A DNA stretch of 64,000 nt from Halodesulfurarchaeum formicicum. GTDB lineage: Archaea > Halobacteriota > Halobacteria > Halobacteriales > Halobacteriaceae. Location: NCBI RefSeq assembly GCF_001886955.1, contig NZ_CP016804.1:1302001-1366000 (forward strand). The letters are read 5' to 3'. The stretch's first letter is position 1. Each line of letters starts with the position of its first letter. Shown here piece after piece: positions 26,051-33,931 of this stretch. The notes beneath the pieces are model-generated. The model worked only from the letters and a program-made list of their open reading frames with translations, did no database searches and was not told where the DNA came from. A program made the translations under genes and the position numbers.

Positions 26051-26080
26051 ATGACACGCCGAGGGGGTCGCCATGACTGA
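26051..26080 (+). CDS. Possible 9-codon leader ORF overlapping the 26073 gene
   Basis: ATG 26051 to TGA 26078-26080 (MTRRGGRHD). It overlaps the first 8 nt of the main gene in another frame, and its codons contain the purine-rich GAGGGGG (26061-26067) that would serve as SD for ATG 26073. Position relative to the TATA box fits translation from the mRNA 5' end. Layout-based inference only. Confidence 0.25.
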   Translation: MTRRGGRHD

Positions 26081-27923
26081 GGAACAGGTCGTCCAGGTAG
26101 ACGGTATCACCGTCGAGAAGTCCTTCGATGCGGAGGGGTTTCCCGTCCCCGCCGTACGGATGGAAATCGCGTCCGAACGGAGCGAGCCAGTCTCGGTTCG
26201 CCTGACCGAGACGGTACCCGATCAGTTCGACATCGACCAGATCGGGTTTCACCCGGACTACGGGAGCGAGCACTGGACGGCCCGGAGCGACGGCACGCTC
26301 CGGTTCGAGCGCGAACTCGTCCCGGCGGAGACGCTTACGACCGTCTACGGGATCCGCATGGACGACCGGACGGATCCGACACCGCTGCTCGACGAACCAT
26401 CCCTGGCCGTGGACCCCGCGCCGATCAACCCGGCTGGGGAGGACATAACAGACTCGCGTGAGGACCTGGGTGCGAGCGAGACAGCCGAGTCGACGGCCAC
26501 AGCGGAGTCCCTGCCGGACGACGACGCGGAGATCATCGGCGGATCGCCGTCGAACGGCGGCGCCGACTCGAAGACACAATCGACAGAAACGGCGCCGTCC
26601 GTAACCGGTGATTCGTCGGTTCAGACGGCCGCGGCCGATGCGGAAACGGCCTCGGAATCGGCCGCGACGGAAACCAACGGGGGCCTCGACACGGAGGCGA
26701 CGGTCGAAGCGGCCGTCGGCGGTGGGGACGCCGAGGACGATGCCGAGCCCGAGCCGGAATCGAAAACGATCGAGGGGGAATCCGACTTCGAGACGATCGT
26801 GGAGGCCCTCGTGGCGGAACTGGAATCGGGCGCCGTCGACGAGACCGACAGGGAAGCCCTCGCGTCGGCGCTCTCGACGGGGTCGCGGAGCCAGTCAGTG
26901 CAGGTCGAACACCTCCAGTCCCGCGTGGCCGAACTGGAGGCCTACACGGACGCCCTGGAGTCGTTCATCGACGCGGCCGGGACCAGCGAGGACATCTCGA
27001 CGATGCTCGCCCCCGAGTTCGAGGCCGTCGAATCTCGCCTGGACACGCTCGAATCCGGCCAGACGGCCCTCGAAGCGGGCCAGGACGACATCGAAACCGA
27101 TCTCGATGCCGTCGTGGAGGATGTCGAGGATCTGGACGAGGAGTTCGACGAGTTCGAGGACGACATCGAGGATCTCGAAGACGACGTCGAGGACCTGACC
27201 ACGGACCAGGACGATCTGAACGCCGAACTGGAGGAGCTGGCCGGCTATCAGGACGCCCTCGACGACGAGATCGCGGACCTCGCGGCCACGCAGGCGGACC
27301 TCCTGGAGACGGCCGATCAGACACAGCAGGACGTTGCCGACCTCGAATCGCAGGTCGAGACGGTCGACGACGAGTTCGAATCTCTCCAGAACGAGCAATC
27401 CCAGCTCGCAACAGCACAGGAGGCCACCGAAGCGGAACTGGAGGAACTCGCCACGGAGCAGGCCGAGCAGATCTCCTGGCTGCAGGATCTCCAGACCGAC
27501 CACCAGGACCTGGAAGGCACCGTCGACGGGCTCGAAGAAACCGTAAAGACGGTCGACGCGCAGGCGAGCGAGGTGGCCGAGTCGGTCGACCGGCTGGAGT
27601 CCGCGGTCGAGCGCGCGGAATCGACCGTCGCCGACTTCCAGTCGGAGATCGAGTCCATTCAGTCACAAATCGAGTCGGCAGTCGAAAAACGGGCCGAACT
27701 GGCCGACACAGTCGAATCCGTCGCCGAAGACACGGCCCAGATGGAGGCGGAACTCGAACGGATCGAGCGCCTCCAGGGCGATCTGGACGCGATGGACGAG
27801 CGACTCGCGGACGTCGAGGACCTGCAGCTCACCGTCCAGGAACTCGAAACGAAGTTCGAGAACTTCGAGGAGGACATCAATCGCATTCGGCAGGTCAGCG
27901 ACCAGCTTTCGGACGTCTTCTGA
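26073..27923 (+). CDS. Long acidic coiled-coil protein, haloarchaeal, function unknown
   Basis: 616 residues. Residues 1-105 are a compact beta-rich domain (VRLTETVPDQFDIDQIGFHPDYG). Residues 110-235 are a Ser/Thr/Ala/Glu linker. A short helical segment (FETIVEALVAELESG) follows, then an almost continuous coiled coil from about 270 to 616, with repeating Asp/Glu-Leu heptads (DLDEEFDEFEDDIEDLEDDV). No membrane segment or ATPase motif is visible, so it is not an SMC protein. Its layout (globular head, acidic linker, coiled coil) parallels the 4123-6273 protein, though I see no sequence identity. A structural or scaffold role is guesswork. Confidence 0.8.
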   Translation: MTEEQVVQVDGITVEKSFDAEGFPVPAVRMEIASERSEPVSVRLTETVPDQFDIDQIGFHPDYGSEHWTARSDGTLRFERELVPAETLTTVYGIRMDDRTDPTPLLDEPSLAVDPAPINPAGEDITDSREDLGASETAESTATAESLPDDDAEIIGGSPSNGGADSKTQSTETAPSVTGDSSVQTAAADAETASESAATETNGGLDTEATVEAAVGGGDAEDDAEPEPESKTIEGESDFETIVEALVAELESGAVDETDREALASALSTGSRSQSVQVEHLQSRVAELEAYTDALESFIDAAGTSEDISTMLAPEFEAVESRLDTLESGQTALEAGQDDIETDLDAVVEDVEDLDEEFDEFEDDIEDLEDDVEDLTTDQDDLNAELEELAGYQDALDDEIADLAATQADLLETADQTQQDVADLESQVETVDDEFESLQNEQSQLATAQEATEAELEELATEQAEQISWLQDLQTDHQDLEGTVDGLEETVKTVDAQASEVAESVDRLESAVERAESTVADFQSEIESIQSQIESAVEKRAELADTVESVAEDTAQMEAELERIERLQGDLDAMDERLADVEDLQLTVQELETKFENFEEDINRIRQVSDQLSDVF

Positions 27924-27926
27924 GCG

Positions 27927-28457
27927 TTACGGGGACCGGTCCGCCGTTTCGTCCGCGTCGTGTTCGACTCGATTTGCCGTGAACCGTTCGCCCTCGGGGA
28001 AGAGGTTTTCGAGGGCTTCCGGGTCCTCACCGGGTTCGAGCGTGAGCGGTTCGATGCGGGCTGCACCCTTGATATCTCGTGCCCCCTCGGTCCCGGGGGT
28101 AACCAGCCGGTTCGTGTACTCCTGGTGGGCCCCGATCGGGACGCCGTCTTTCAGGAAGGCAAGTACGCCGCCCAGGGCCTCGCGGATCGGAATCGTGACG
28201 GCGTACTCGTCGGCGGATTCGACGAGGAGGTGAGTCGTGTCCGGCGCCACGCCAGCCGCGTCAAGCAACGAGCCCACTGTCGGGCCGGTCCAGTCGGCGG
28301 TGTAGCTGCTCCCCGTCGCACAGATGATCTCGACGGCCTCGGTCGTGATCTCGAAGTCCGCAAGCCGGGCTTCGGTCACGGCGACTCGATCGGGGCCGTC
28401 GACGGTCACTGGCGGTCCGAACGCGAGTGCGTCGGCGAGTGACCCGTAATCGTCCAT
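27927..28457 (-). CDS. Short sulfite-oxidase-fold molybdopterin-binding-like protein
   Basis: 176 residues, shorter than the 7053 paralogue. EIICATGSSYTADWTG (C46) matches the Mo-ligand Cys region CVTG...W of the SUOX fold, and VGSLLDAAGVAPDTTHLLVES with VTIPIREAL follows the same fold order. No Tat signal or membrane helix is visible. The family blocks after residue about 125 diverge (EPLTLEPGEDPEALENLF), so catalytic competence is unsure. A TATA-like ATGTATAG lies at 28484-28491 on the minus strand. Stops 3 nt from the converging coiled-coil gene. Confidence 0.75.
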   Translation of the reverse strand: MDDYGSLADALAFGPPVTVDGPDRVAVTEARLADFEITTEAVEIICATGSSYTADWTGPTVGSLLDAAGVAPDTTHLLVESADEYAVTIPIREALGGVLAFLKDGVPIGAHQEYTNRLVTPGTEGARDIKGAARIEPLTLEPGEDPEALENLFPEGERFTANRVEHDADETADRSP

Positions 28458-28483
28458 TACGTCGATCGTTAGGCCCCGCGGCT

Positions 28484-28491
28484 TCTATACA
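28484..28491 (-). promoter_or_regulatory. TATA-like element for the 27927-28457 gene
   Basis: ATGTATAG on the minus strand, 27-34 nt before the ATG at 28457; the 96-nt gap to phoU is a divergent promoter region. Confidence 0.45.
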
Positions 28492-28553
28492 TTTCGTCAC
28501 GGGTTATCTGTGGCTGCCGAAGAGTACATTACGGGGACGCCCACGGTATAGGT

Positions 28554-29234
28554 ATGGCGCGAGAGAGCTACCAAGAGCAGCTCGATCAACTGCGCAGCGA
28601 CGTGCTTTACATGGGGGAACTCGTGGGGGACCGGTTACGGACGGCGCTGTCTGCGATGGAATCGAAAGACGATACGGCGGCGATGAACGTTATCGAGGGC
28701 GACGCCGAGATCAACCAACTGTATCTCGATCTGGAAGGGGACTGTGTCGACTTGCTGGCCCTTCAGCAGCCGGTGGCCTCCGATCTCCGATTTATCGCGG
28801 CCTCCTTCAAGATCATCACGGACCTCGAACGCATCGGGGACCTGGCGACGAACCTCGCCGACTACAGTCTGGACGCCGAACGGGACGTGTTCCCGGAGGT
28901 CGACATCCAGTCGATCGGCGACGAGACACTGGACATGCTCGAGACGGCCATGGAGGCCTTCGAAACCGAGGATCACGACACCTGCCTGGCGATCGCCGAT
29001 CGGGACGAGGAGGTCGACGAGATGTGCCGAAAAGCCTCCGAGGCCGTTGTCCGTGATCTGATGGAGCGAAACATTTCGAACGGGACCGACGACGCGGAGA
29101 TCGAACAGCTGATGAACGACGTCTCGCGGCTCCTGCTCACTATCCGGGACCTCGAACGGGTCGGGGACCACGCGACGAACATCGCCGCGCGGACCCTCTA
29201 CATGAGCGAGGGTGATGACCAGCTAATCTACTGA
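28554..29234 (+). CDS. phoU: PhoU-family phosphate-signalling protein
   Basis: 226 residues, two three-helix bundles. The paired metal-cluster motifs are DLERIGDLATNLADY (about 86-100) and DLERVGDHATNIAAR (about 200-214), the classic E/DxxxD repeats of PhoU. In bacteria PhoU restrains phosphate uptake through PstB and a sensor kinase. Haloarchaea have several PhoU proteins acting without PhoR. No pst genes are adjacent. Its TGA stop forms TGATCA with the ferredoxin stop. Confidence 0.93.
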   Translation: MARESYQEQLDQLRSDVLYMGELVGDRLRTALSAMESKDDTAAMNVIEGDAEINQLYLDLEGDCVDLLALQQPVASDLRFIAASFKIITDLERIGDLATNLADYSLDAERDVFPEVDIQSIGDETLDMLETAMEAFETEDHDTCLAIADRDEEVDEMCRKASEAVVRDLMERNISNGTDDAEIEQLMNDVSRLLLTIRDLERVGDHATNIAARTLYMSEGDDQLIY

Positions 29235-29555
29235 TCAGTCATCAGCCGGTTCGCCGGTCGGCTCCTCGGCCTCGATACTCGGCGGATAGGAGCCCCGATC
29301 CAGCTTGAGATCCGTCTCCGGACGAGCCATACAGGTCAACGCGTAGTTCTCGGCTTCCGCCTCCGTGAGTCCACGAGCGCCCGGCTGCGTAACCTCACCT
29401 TCGATAATCTCGGCCGAGCAGGCCAGACACATCCCGACACGGCAGGAGTACTCCTGGGAGATTCCCTCCCGAACCGCGACGTCGAGGATCGTCTCGGTCT
29501 CTGCCACCTCGATTTCCTCGCCGGTCCCGACGAACTCGACGGTGTGTGTTGTCAT
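29235..29555 (-). CDS. Plant-type [2Fe-2S] ferredoxin
   Basis: 106 residues. Cluster cysteines C38, C43, C46 and C75 follow CX4CX2CX28C. The fold core is ILDVAVREGISQEYSCRVGMCLACSAEI, without the long acidic insertion of the classic halobacterial ferredoxin, so this is a second, minimal type. ATG 29555 is chosen; a longer frame to 29861 is Arg-rich nonsense over the neighbouring promoter. TATA-like GTTATAGG at about 29579-29586. The redox partner is unknown; the divergent neighbour is a flavin-dependent reductase. Confidence 0.93.
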   Translation of the reverse strand: MTTHTVEFVGTGEEIEVAETETILDVAVREGISQEYSCRVGMCLACSAEIIEGEVTQPGARGLTEAEAENYALTCMARPETDLKLDRGSYPPSIEAEEPTGEPADD

Positions 29556-29578
29556 GCAGTCGTGTAGGGAAATCACCC

Positions 29579-29586
29579 CTATAACC
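29579..29586 (-). promoter_or_regulatory. TATA-like element for the ferredoxin gene
   Basis: GTTATAGG-type sequence on the minus strand, 24-31 nt before ATG 29555. Confidence 0.45.
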
Positions 29587-29668
29587 CTTTTCTCCCACGT
29601 GGCCCCGGCCGGCTCTCGGAATGGGGCCGACCGACAACGGTTTTCATCAGGGGTGTCTACCCGTGTGC

Positions 29669-31036
29669 ATGCCTCCCGCAGAGAGAGACGCCATCGTCGT
29701 CGGGGCCGGCACCGCAGGTGCTTACGCCGCCGCGACGATCGCCAGCGCCGGATACGACGTGACGGTACTCGAACGGAAACCCGAGGACGAAGCCGGACAC
29801 ATCGCCTGCGGGGACGCGTTGAAGGGGGCCGACGAGTTCCCCGACTCGATTCCGAAATCAACCTTCGAACACGCGATCAGCAACCCGGACGTCGATCACG
29901 GCCGGTTCGAGATCCCACAGGCCGACACGGTCGTCGACATCCCCGTGCCGGGAGAATTGGCCGTCATCGACCGACTGGCGTTCGGGAAGGCGATCATCGA
30001 CGGCGCTCAGATCGCGGGAGCCACCTTCGAGTTCGACACCGTCGTCACGGACGTACTCCAGGACGGAAAGCAGGTTACAGGCGTTACAGCGATGCAAGAC
30101 GGCGAGCCCCAGGCCTTCGAGGCCCCGATCGTCGTGGATGCTGCGGGGGCGCTCTCGCTCCTGCAAGACAAGGCCGACCTCGAGGAGACGACCTTCGACA
30201 CGAACGTGAACTACCGGCAGTTCACCTCGGCCTATCGAGAGATCATCGAGGTCGAGGAGCCGGTCGATTACGAGGACGCCCTGGTCTTCAAACCGACAGA
30301 CCGCGCGGAAGGGTACATCTGGTACTTCCCCCGGACCGCCACCGAGATAAACGCCGGCCTGGGGTTCCAGATGACCGCGGAGCCAATGCAGTTGGTCGAG
30401 GCTCTCAGGGAGGACCTCGAATCCCGACCGGAGTTCGAGAACGCGGAAGTGCTCGACAAACTCGGCGCGGCCATCCCAACTCGCCGCCCCTACGACTCCG
30501 CGGTCGCACCGGGCTATCTCGCGGCGGGAGACGCCGCCGGCCACGTGAACCCCACGACTGGCGGGGGCATTGCTGGAGCAGCCTATGCCGGCACGTACGC
30601 CGGCGAAAGCGCCATCGACGCGCTCGAAGCCGACGACGCGAGCGAGGACGTGCTCTGGGAGTACAACGAGCGAGTCATGGACCACTTCGGCGGCCGATAC
30701 GCCAGCCTGGACGTGTACAACATCCTGACGACGGCCGTCGAGGTCGAGGATCTCATGGACCTGTTGGCCTCGATTCCGGCCGAGAAGGTCTCGGAGGCAC
30801 TCTATGCCGGGACAGCCGATTTCGGCCTGGGGCTCAAACTCCGGACCATGCTGGGGAGTCTGGGTCACTTGGGCTTGCTCTACCAGCTGTATCAGACCAA
30901 AGACGTGGCCGACCGCCTGCTTGACCACTACGAGACCTACCCCGAGTCGCCCGCCGAGTTTGCCGAGTGGCAACGAGAACGAGATGCGATCATGGAGTCG
31001 GTCTACCAGGTGACCGGGGCGTCGCCAAAGTACTGA
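29669..31036 (+). CDS. Geranylgeranyl reductase-family flavoprotein
   Basis: 455 residues. The FAD dinucleotide motif VVGAGTAGAYAA is at 10-21, followed by GHIACGDALKG (about 42-52) and the second FAD motif GYLAAGDAAGHVNPTTGGGIAGA (about 288-310), characteristic of archaeal (di)geranylgeranyl-lipid reductases. These saturate isoprenoid chains of ether lipids or of menaquinone. It is divergent from a ferredoxin gene, a plausible electron donor. The substrate (lipid or quinone side chain) cannot be decided here. ATG 29669 (MPPAERDAIVVG) fits; TATA-like GGTTTTCA at 29639-29646. Confidence 0.9.
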   Translation: MPPAERDAIVVGAGTAGAYAAATIASAGYDVTVLERKPEDEAGHIACGDALKGADEFPDSIPKSTFEHAISNPDVDHGRFEIPQADTVVDIPVPGELAVIDRLAFGKAIIDGAQIAGATFEFDTVVTDVLQDGKQVTGVTAMQDGEPQAFEAPIVVDAAGALSLLQDKADLEETTFDTNVNYRQFTSAYREIIEVEEPVDYEDALVFKPTDRAEGYIWYFPRTATEINAGLGFQMTAEPMQLVEALREDLESRPEFENAEVLDKLGAAIPTRRPYDSAVAPGYLAAGDAAGHVNPTTGGGIAGAAYAGTYAGESAIDALEADDASEDVLWEYNERVMDHFGGRYASLDVYNILTTAVEVEDLMDLLASIPAEKVSEALYAGTADFGLGLKLRTMLGSLGHLGLLYQLYQTKDVADRLLDHYETYPESPAEFAEWQRERDAIMESVYQVTGASPKY

Positions 31037-31259
31037 GCGGTGTTGTGTCCTCAGACGAATCCTCACCGAGCCAAGCGGCGTCTGTCGGGTGGCTGACGTT
31101 ACGGCCGATGCGCGATCGGGGTTAACACGTCCTTACCAATAGCTGCCGGTAATTCGAAATGGCGGCTTGATTCGGGGGAATCGACCCCCAGCGGGGACCC
31201 AAACAACCAAATCGGTTAAGTAGGTGGTCGTTGATGGATAGTGTGGGTGATACACAAAC
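31037..31259. other. Intergenic region upstream of nhaC
   Basis: 223 nt. No gene was seen. It holds two mutually exclusive hairpins, GATTC/GAATC (31169-31173 with 31178-31182) and GGGGG/CCCCC (31174-31178 with 31185-31189), and the nhaC TATA-like box GGTTAAGTA at 31214-31222. Confidence 0.5.
31214..31222 (+). promoter_or_regulatory. TATA-like element for nhaC
   Basis: GGTTAAGTA, 38-46 nt before ATG 31260, so the transcript probably has a short 5' UTR rather than being leaderless. Confidence 0.45.
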
Positions 31260-32798
31260 ATGGCAGGTTCGTCTGGTGGTAGCGAAACGTCTGTATCGGA
31301 TGAGCTCAAGGAAGCGGAGGAGGCAATGGAAGGACCGCGGATCGAATTCTACGGGGGTCGCTGGGCAAGTACGATCCCCTTACTCCTGTTCATTCTCTGG
31401 GCCATCTTCCAGAGTGGTGTCCTCGGTATCGGGGACACGAACGGGCTGGTAATCGGGGCCCTGGTCGCGACGATCATCGGGATGTTCTTCGCGAAGGGCG
31501 ACTGGAAAACATACGCAAATACGATTTTCGAAGGGATGACACAGCGAGTGGCCGCGACGGCGATCGTGGCCTGGCTGTGGGCCGGCATGTTCGCCGAAAC
31601 GCTGCAGGTTGGTGGCTTCGTCGACGGCCTGATTTATGCCGCAGACGCGCTCAACGTCGGGGCCGCGACGTTCCCCGCCGCAGCGTTCATCCTCGCAGGA
31701 TTGCTCGCAACCGGAATCGGTACCGGGTACGGGACGACTGTCGCGTTCGTCACGCTGTTCTTCCCGGCCGGGGTCCTGCTCGGCGCGAGTCCAGTCCTCC
31801 TGTTCGCGGCAATCCTTTCGGGAGCCGTGTTCGGGGACAACCTCGCCCCGGTGAGTGACACCACGATTGTGAGTGCCGTGACCCAGGACTCGGACATTGG
31901 GGGCGTCGTCGCCTCCCGGTTCAAGTACGCGATCGCCGCCGCGGTACCGGCGTTCATCGCGTTCCTGGTCATGGGTTCGATCATGCCCGGTGCCGACCTT
32001 CAGGGCCAGGCCGCCCTGGAGGGAACTGCACCTGGGCTCTTGCACCTCGTCTCCATGGGGATCGTCATCGTGACGGCCATCCGTGGTCGCCACATTGTCG
32101 AGGCGATCTCCTGGGGTATCATCGCCGCGATCGCGTTCAACTTGATCTTCGGGCTCTCGACGGTGAGCGACATCGTCGCCTTCACCGTCACCGAACCCGG
32201 AGCCTTCACGGCCCTGCCGTTCGTGGTCGTGGGTGACGCAGCCGGCGTGGGTGGCAGTCTGTACGCCGGTGCGCTCGGCTTCTTCCCGCTGATCGTGCTG
32301 ACCCTGCTGATCGTTTCGATGGCTCGCATCATGATCCAGGGCGGTGGCTTCCAGGCGATGCAGGACATCCTGCTCAACAGCGTCGCGACGACGGTGCGAC
32401 GTGCCGAGCTGACGATGGTTCTGGGGACGGCCGCGATCAACGGCATGATCACGATCAACACGGCCGCGGAGATCGCAATCGCGCCGTACATCGCACGAAT
32501 CGGCGAGAAGTTCAACATCAACGGCTACCGCCGGGCGAACATCCTGGACGCGAACACCTCCGCGCTCGGGTACATCTTCCCGTGGGCCGGTGGTGTCCTG
32601 GTCGGATACCAGGTCATGGTCGGTCCGGACGGGCTCGGTGCCCAGTACGGAGACGCCATGATCGTCAACCCGATCGAAGTGGTACCGTACGTGTTCCACG
32701 GCTGGTTCCTGTTGTTCGTCTTCATCATCGCGGCGATCACCGGGTTCGGGCGTGAATACATTGCCGACCGGCGCTCCGAGGAGGTGGCTCGCGTATGA
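31260..32798 (+). CDS. nhaC: NhaC-family Na+/H+ antiporter
   Basis: 512 residues with 11-12 predicted membrane helices. GTGYGTTVAFVTLFFPAG, GAVFGDNLAPVSDTTIVSA (about 195-213; acidic/polar transport site) and LDANTSALGYIFPWAGGVLVGYQ near 425-447 are NhaC-superfamily signatures. It would export Na+ in exchange for protons, central to salt homeostasis. The N-terminal 30 residues are acidic and cytosolic. Coupled by a 4-nt overlap to a small OB-like protein. Confidence 0.92.
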   Translation: MAGSSGGSETSVSDELKEAEEAMEGPRIEFYGGRWASTIPLLLFILWAIFQSGVLGIGDTNGLVIGALVATIIGMFFAKGDWKTYANTIFEGMTQRVAATAIVAWLWAGMFAETLQVGGFVDGLIYAADALNVGAATFPAAAFILAGLLATGIGTGYGTTVAFVTLFFPAGVLLGASPVLLFAAILSGAVFGDNLAPVSDTTIVSAVTQDSDIGGVVASRFKYAIAAAVPAFIAFLVMGSIMPGADLQGQAALEGTAPGLLHLVSMGIVIVTAIRGRHIVEAISWGIIAAIAFNLIFGLSTVSDIVAFTVTEPGAFTALPFVVVGDAAGVGGSLYAGALGFFPLIVLTLLIVSMARIMIQGGGFQAMQDILLNSVATTVRRAELTMVLGTAAINGMITINTAAEIAIAPYIARIGEKFNINGYRRANILDANTSALGYIFPWAGGVLVGYQVMVGPDGLGAQYGDAMIVNPIEVVPYVFHGWFLLFVFIIAAITGFGREYIADRRSEEVARV

Positions 32799-33061
32799 GC
32801 GTCCTCGAGAAGTGGCTGGCCGGCTGGACGTTCCGGACCGCAAAACCCGACTACGAGCCGGGTGAGAAGATCGAGGTGATGGTCACATCGATGCAGAACG
32901 GCAAAGCAAAGGCCCGAATCGGTGACTCGGTCCTCCGGATCAAGGAGGTGCCTGAGGACGGGCTGAACACGAGAGTGATGGTCAAGGTCGACGAGTGGGA
33001 CACCGAGGACCACATCGGCGAAGGGACCTACCTCGAGACGGTCGGCGAGAGCGCTTTCTAG
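32795..33061 (+). CDS. Small OB/TRAM-like protein coupled to nhaC (DUF7513-type)
   Basis: 88 residues. After 15 residues (MSVLEKWLAGWTF) the sequence YEPGEKIEVMVTSMQNGKAKARIGDSVLRI and VMVKVDEWD predicts a five-strand beta barrel resembling TRAM/OB domains. It overlaps nhaC by 4 nt. Whether it regulates the antiporter, binds RNA, or is merely cotranscribed is unknown. The DUF number is from memory. Confidence 0.75.
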   Translation: MSVLEKWLAGWTFRTAKPDYEPGEKIEVMVTSMQNGKAKARIGDSVLRIKEVPEDGLNTRVMVKVDEWDTEDHIGEGTYLETVGESAF

Positions 33062-33071
33062 GCCGTTCGGG

Positions 33072-33080
33072 TTTCTTTTT
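33072..33080 (+). terminator. T-rich terminator after nhaC operon
   Basis: TTTCTTTTT, 11-19 nt after the stop of the small OB-like gene, in one of the few convergent gaps with room for a terminator (18 nt). Confidence 0.45.
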
Positions 33081-33394
33081 CAGGTGCGGTCGACAGTCGC
33101 CTCGACGCGAACGGACTCCGGATAGTCCCACTCGAGGACCTGCCGACCGACCTCCTCCCGACCGCGAAGCTCGAAGCGACGCTGATAGACCGTGTACTGC
33201 CAGTCGTCGTATCGGGCCGTCGAATCGCCGTCGAGTTGCTTGTAAAGCGGCACGCGATATTCCGTCGGGGCGTCCGAGTGGGGGCCTTTGAGCTCGGTTC
33301 CCTTCCGGCGGACGGTCCGTTTGATCGTCTCGACGACGGAATCGAGTGTCTCCCGATCGCCGCTCTTCAGCGTGAGGTGGAGGACGGTGGTCAT
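33080..33394 (-). CDS. uS10-like (ribosomal protein S10 family) paralogue
   Basis: 104 residues. MTTVLHLTLKSGDRETLDSVVETIKRTVRRKGTELKGPH follows the uS10 fold (beta strand, helix with a basic run, GP loop). KQLDGDSTARYDDWQYTVYQRRFELRG replaces the usual His-Lys loop and the C-terminus differs from canonical RpsJ. It matches what is annotated in haloarchaea as a uS10/mL48-family protein, additional to the true S10. Ribosome association is unproven. Divergent from the Nudix gene. TATA-like GGCTTTTCCC at about 33418-33427. Confidence 0.8.
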   Translation of the reverse strand: MTTVLHLTLKSGDRETLDSVVETIKRTVRRKGTELKGPHSDAPTEYRVPLYKQLDGDSTARYDDWQYTVYQRRFELRGREEVGRQVLEWDYPESVRVEATVDRT

Positions 33395-33475
33395 GAGCCA
33401 AGGGAGGACGAGCGACGGGAAAAGCCTGTAGTATGCGAGTCGAGTCTGTCGTGGAGTCACACACTCCGACATTCT

Positions 33476-33484
33476 CTTATTACG
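33476..33484 (+). promoter_or_regulatory. TATA-like element for the Nudix-DUF5787 pair
   Basis: CTTATTACG, 22-30 nt before ATG 33506. Confidence 0.45.
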
Positions 33485-33505
33485 CCACCGTGTACCGCTC
33501 TAGTA

Positions 33506-33931
33506 ATGACGGTTGAAGCGACAAGCGCCGGGGCCATTCTCTATCGGGACACGCGGGGCCGGCGTGAATACCTCCTACTGAAGAGCCGCCCCGGGGACTG
33601 GGAATTCCCCAAAGGCGGCGTCGAGGGGGACGAAGAACTCCAGCAGACGGCGATCAGAGAGGTACAGGAGGAAGCCGGAATCAGCGATTTCAGGCTGCTC
33701 GATGGCTTCCGCGAGGAATACGATTATGTCTTCGAGGCGAACGGGGACCGGATCCACAAGACCGTACACCTGTTCGTCGCGAAGTCCTACGAGGCCAGTG
33801 CCGAACTGTCCCACGAACACCGGGACCACCAGTGGCGTGATTACCAGCAAGCACTGAACACGATTACCCAGGACGGCCCGCGGGACATCCTGCGGGACGC
33901 CCACGAGCACATCGACGAACTGGACGTGTGA
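33506..33931 (+). CDS. Nudix hydrolase (Ap4A-hydrolase-like)
   Basis: 141 residues, one Nudix domain. The Nudix box, GX5EX7REUXEEXGU, is complete at about residues 37-59 (GGVEGDEELQQ ... REVQEEAGI). The start MTVEATSAGAILYR and FPKGGVE, plus the C-terminal FVAKSYEA, resemble archaeal bis(5'-nucleosyl)-tetraphosphatases. Starts at ATG 33506; a frame from 33236 is a shadow of the uS10-like gene. Coupled to the next gene by GTGA overlap, so the two proteins are made together. Confidence 0.9.
   Translation: MTVEATSAGAILYRDTRGRREYLLLKSRPGDWEFPKGGVEGDEELQQTAIREVQEEAGISDFRLLDGFREEYDYVFEANGDRIHKTVHLFVAKSYEASAELSHEHRDHQWRDYQQALNTITQDGPRDILRDAHEHIDELDV

Noticed and set aside
26073-27923. SMC or Rad50-like ATPase
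   Set aside because: Despite the long coiled coil there are no Walker A, Walker B or signature motifs, and the N-terminal domain is not a P-loop fold.
29556-29861. About 100-codon N-terminal extension of the ferredoxin
   Set aside because: Arg-rich nonsense overlapping the geranylgeranyl reductase gene; the ATG at 29555 has a well-placed TATA box.
31380-32843. 487-codon open frame antisense to nhaC
   Set aside because: Shadow of a clear transporter gene; the product would be an extremely polar string of Arg, Asp and Gln with no fold.
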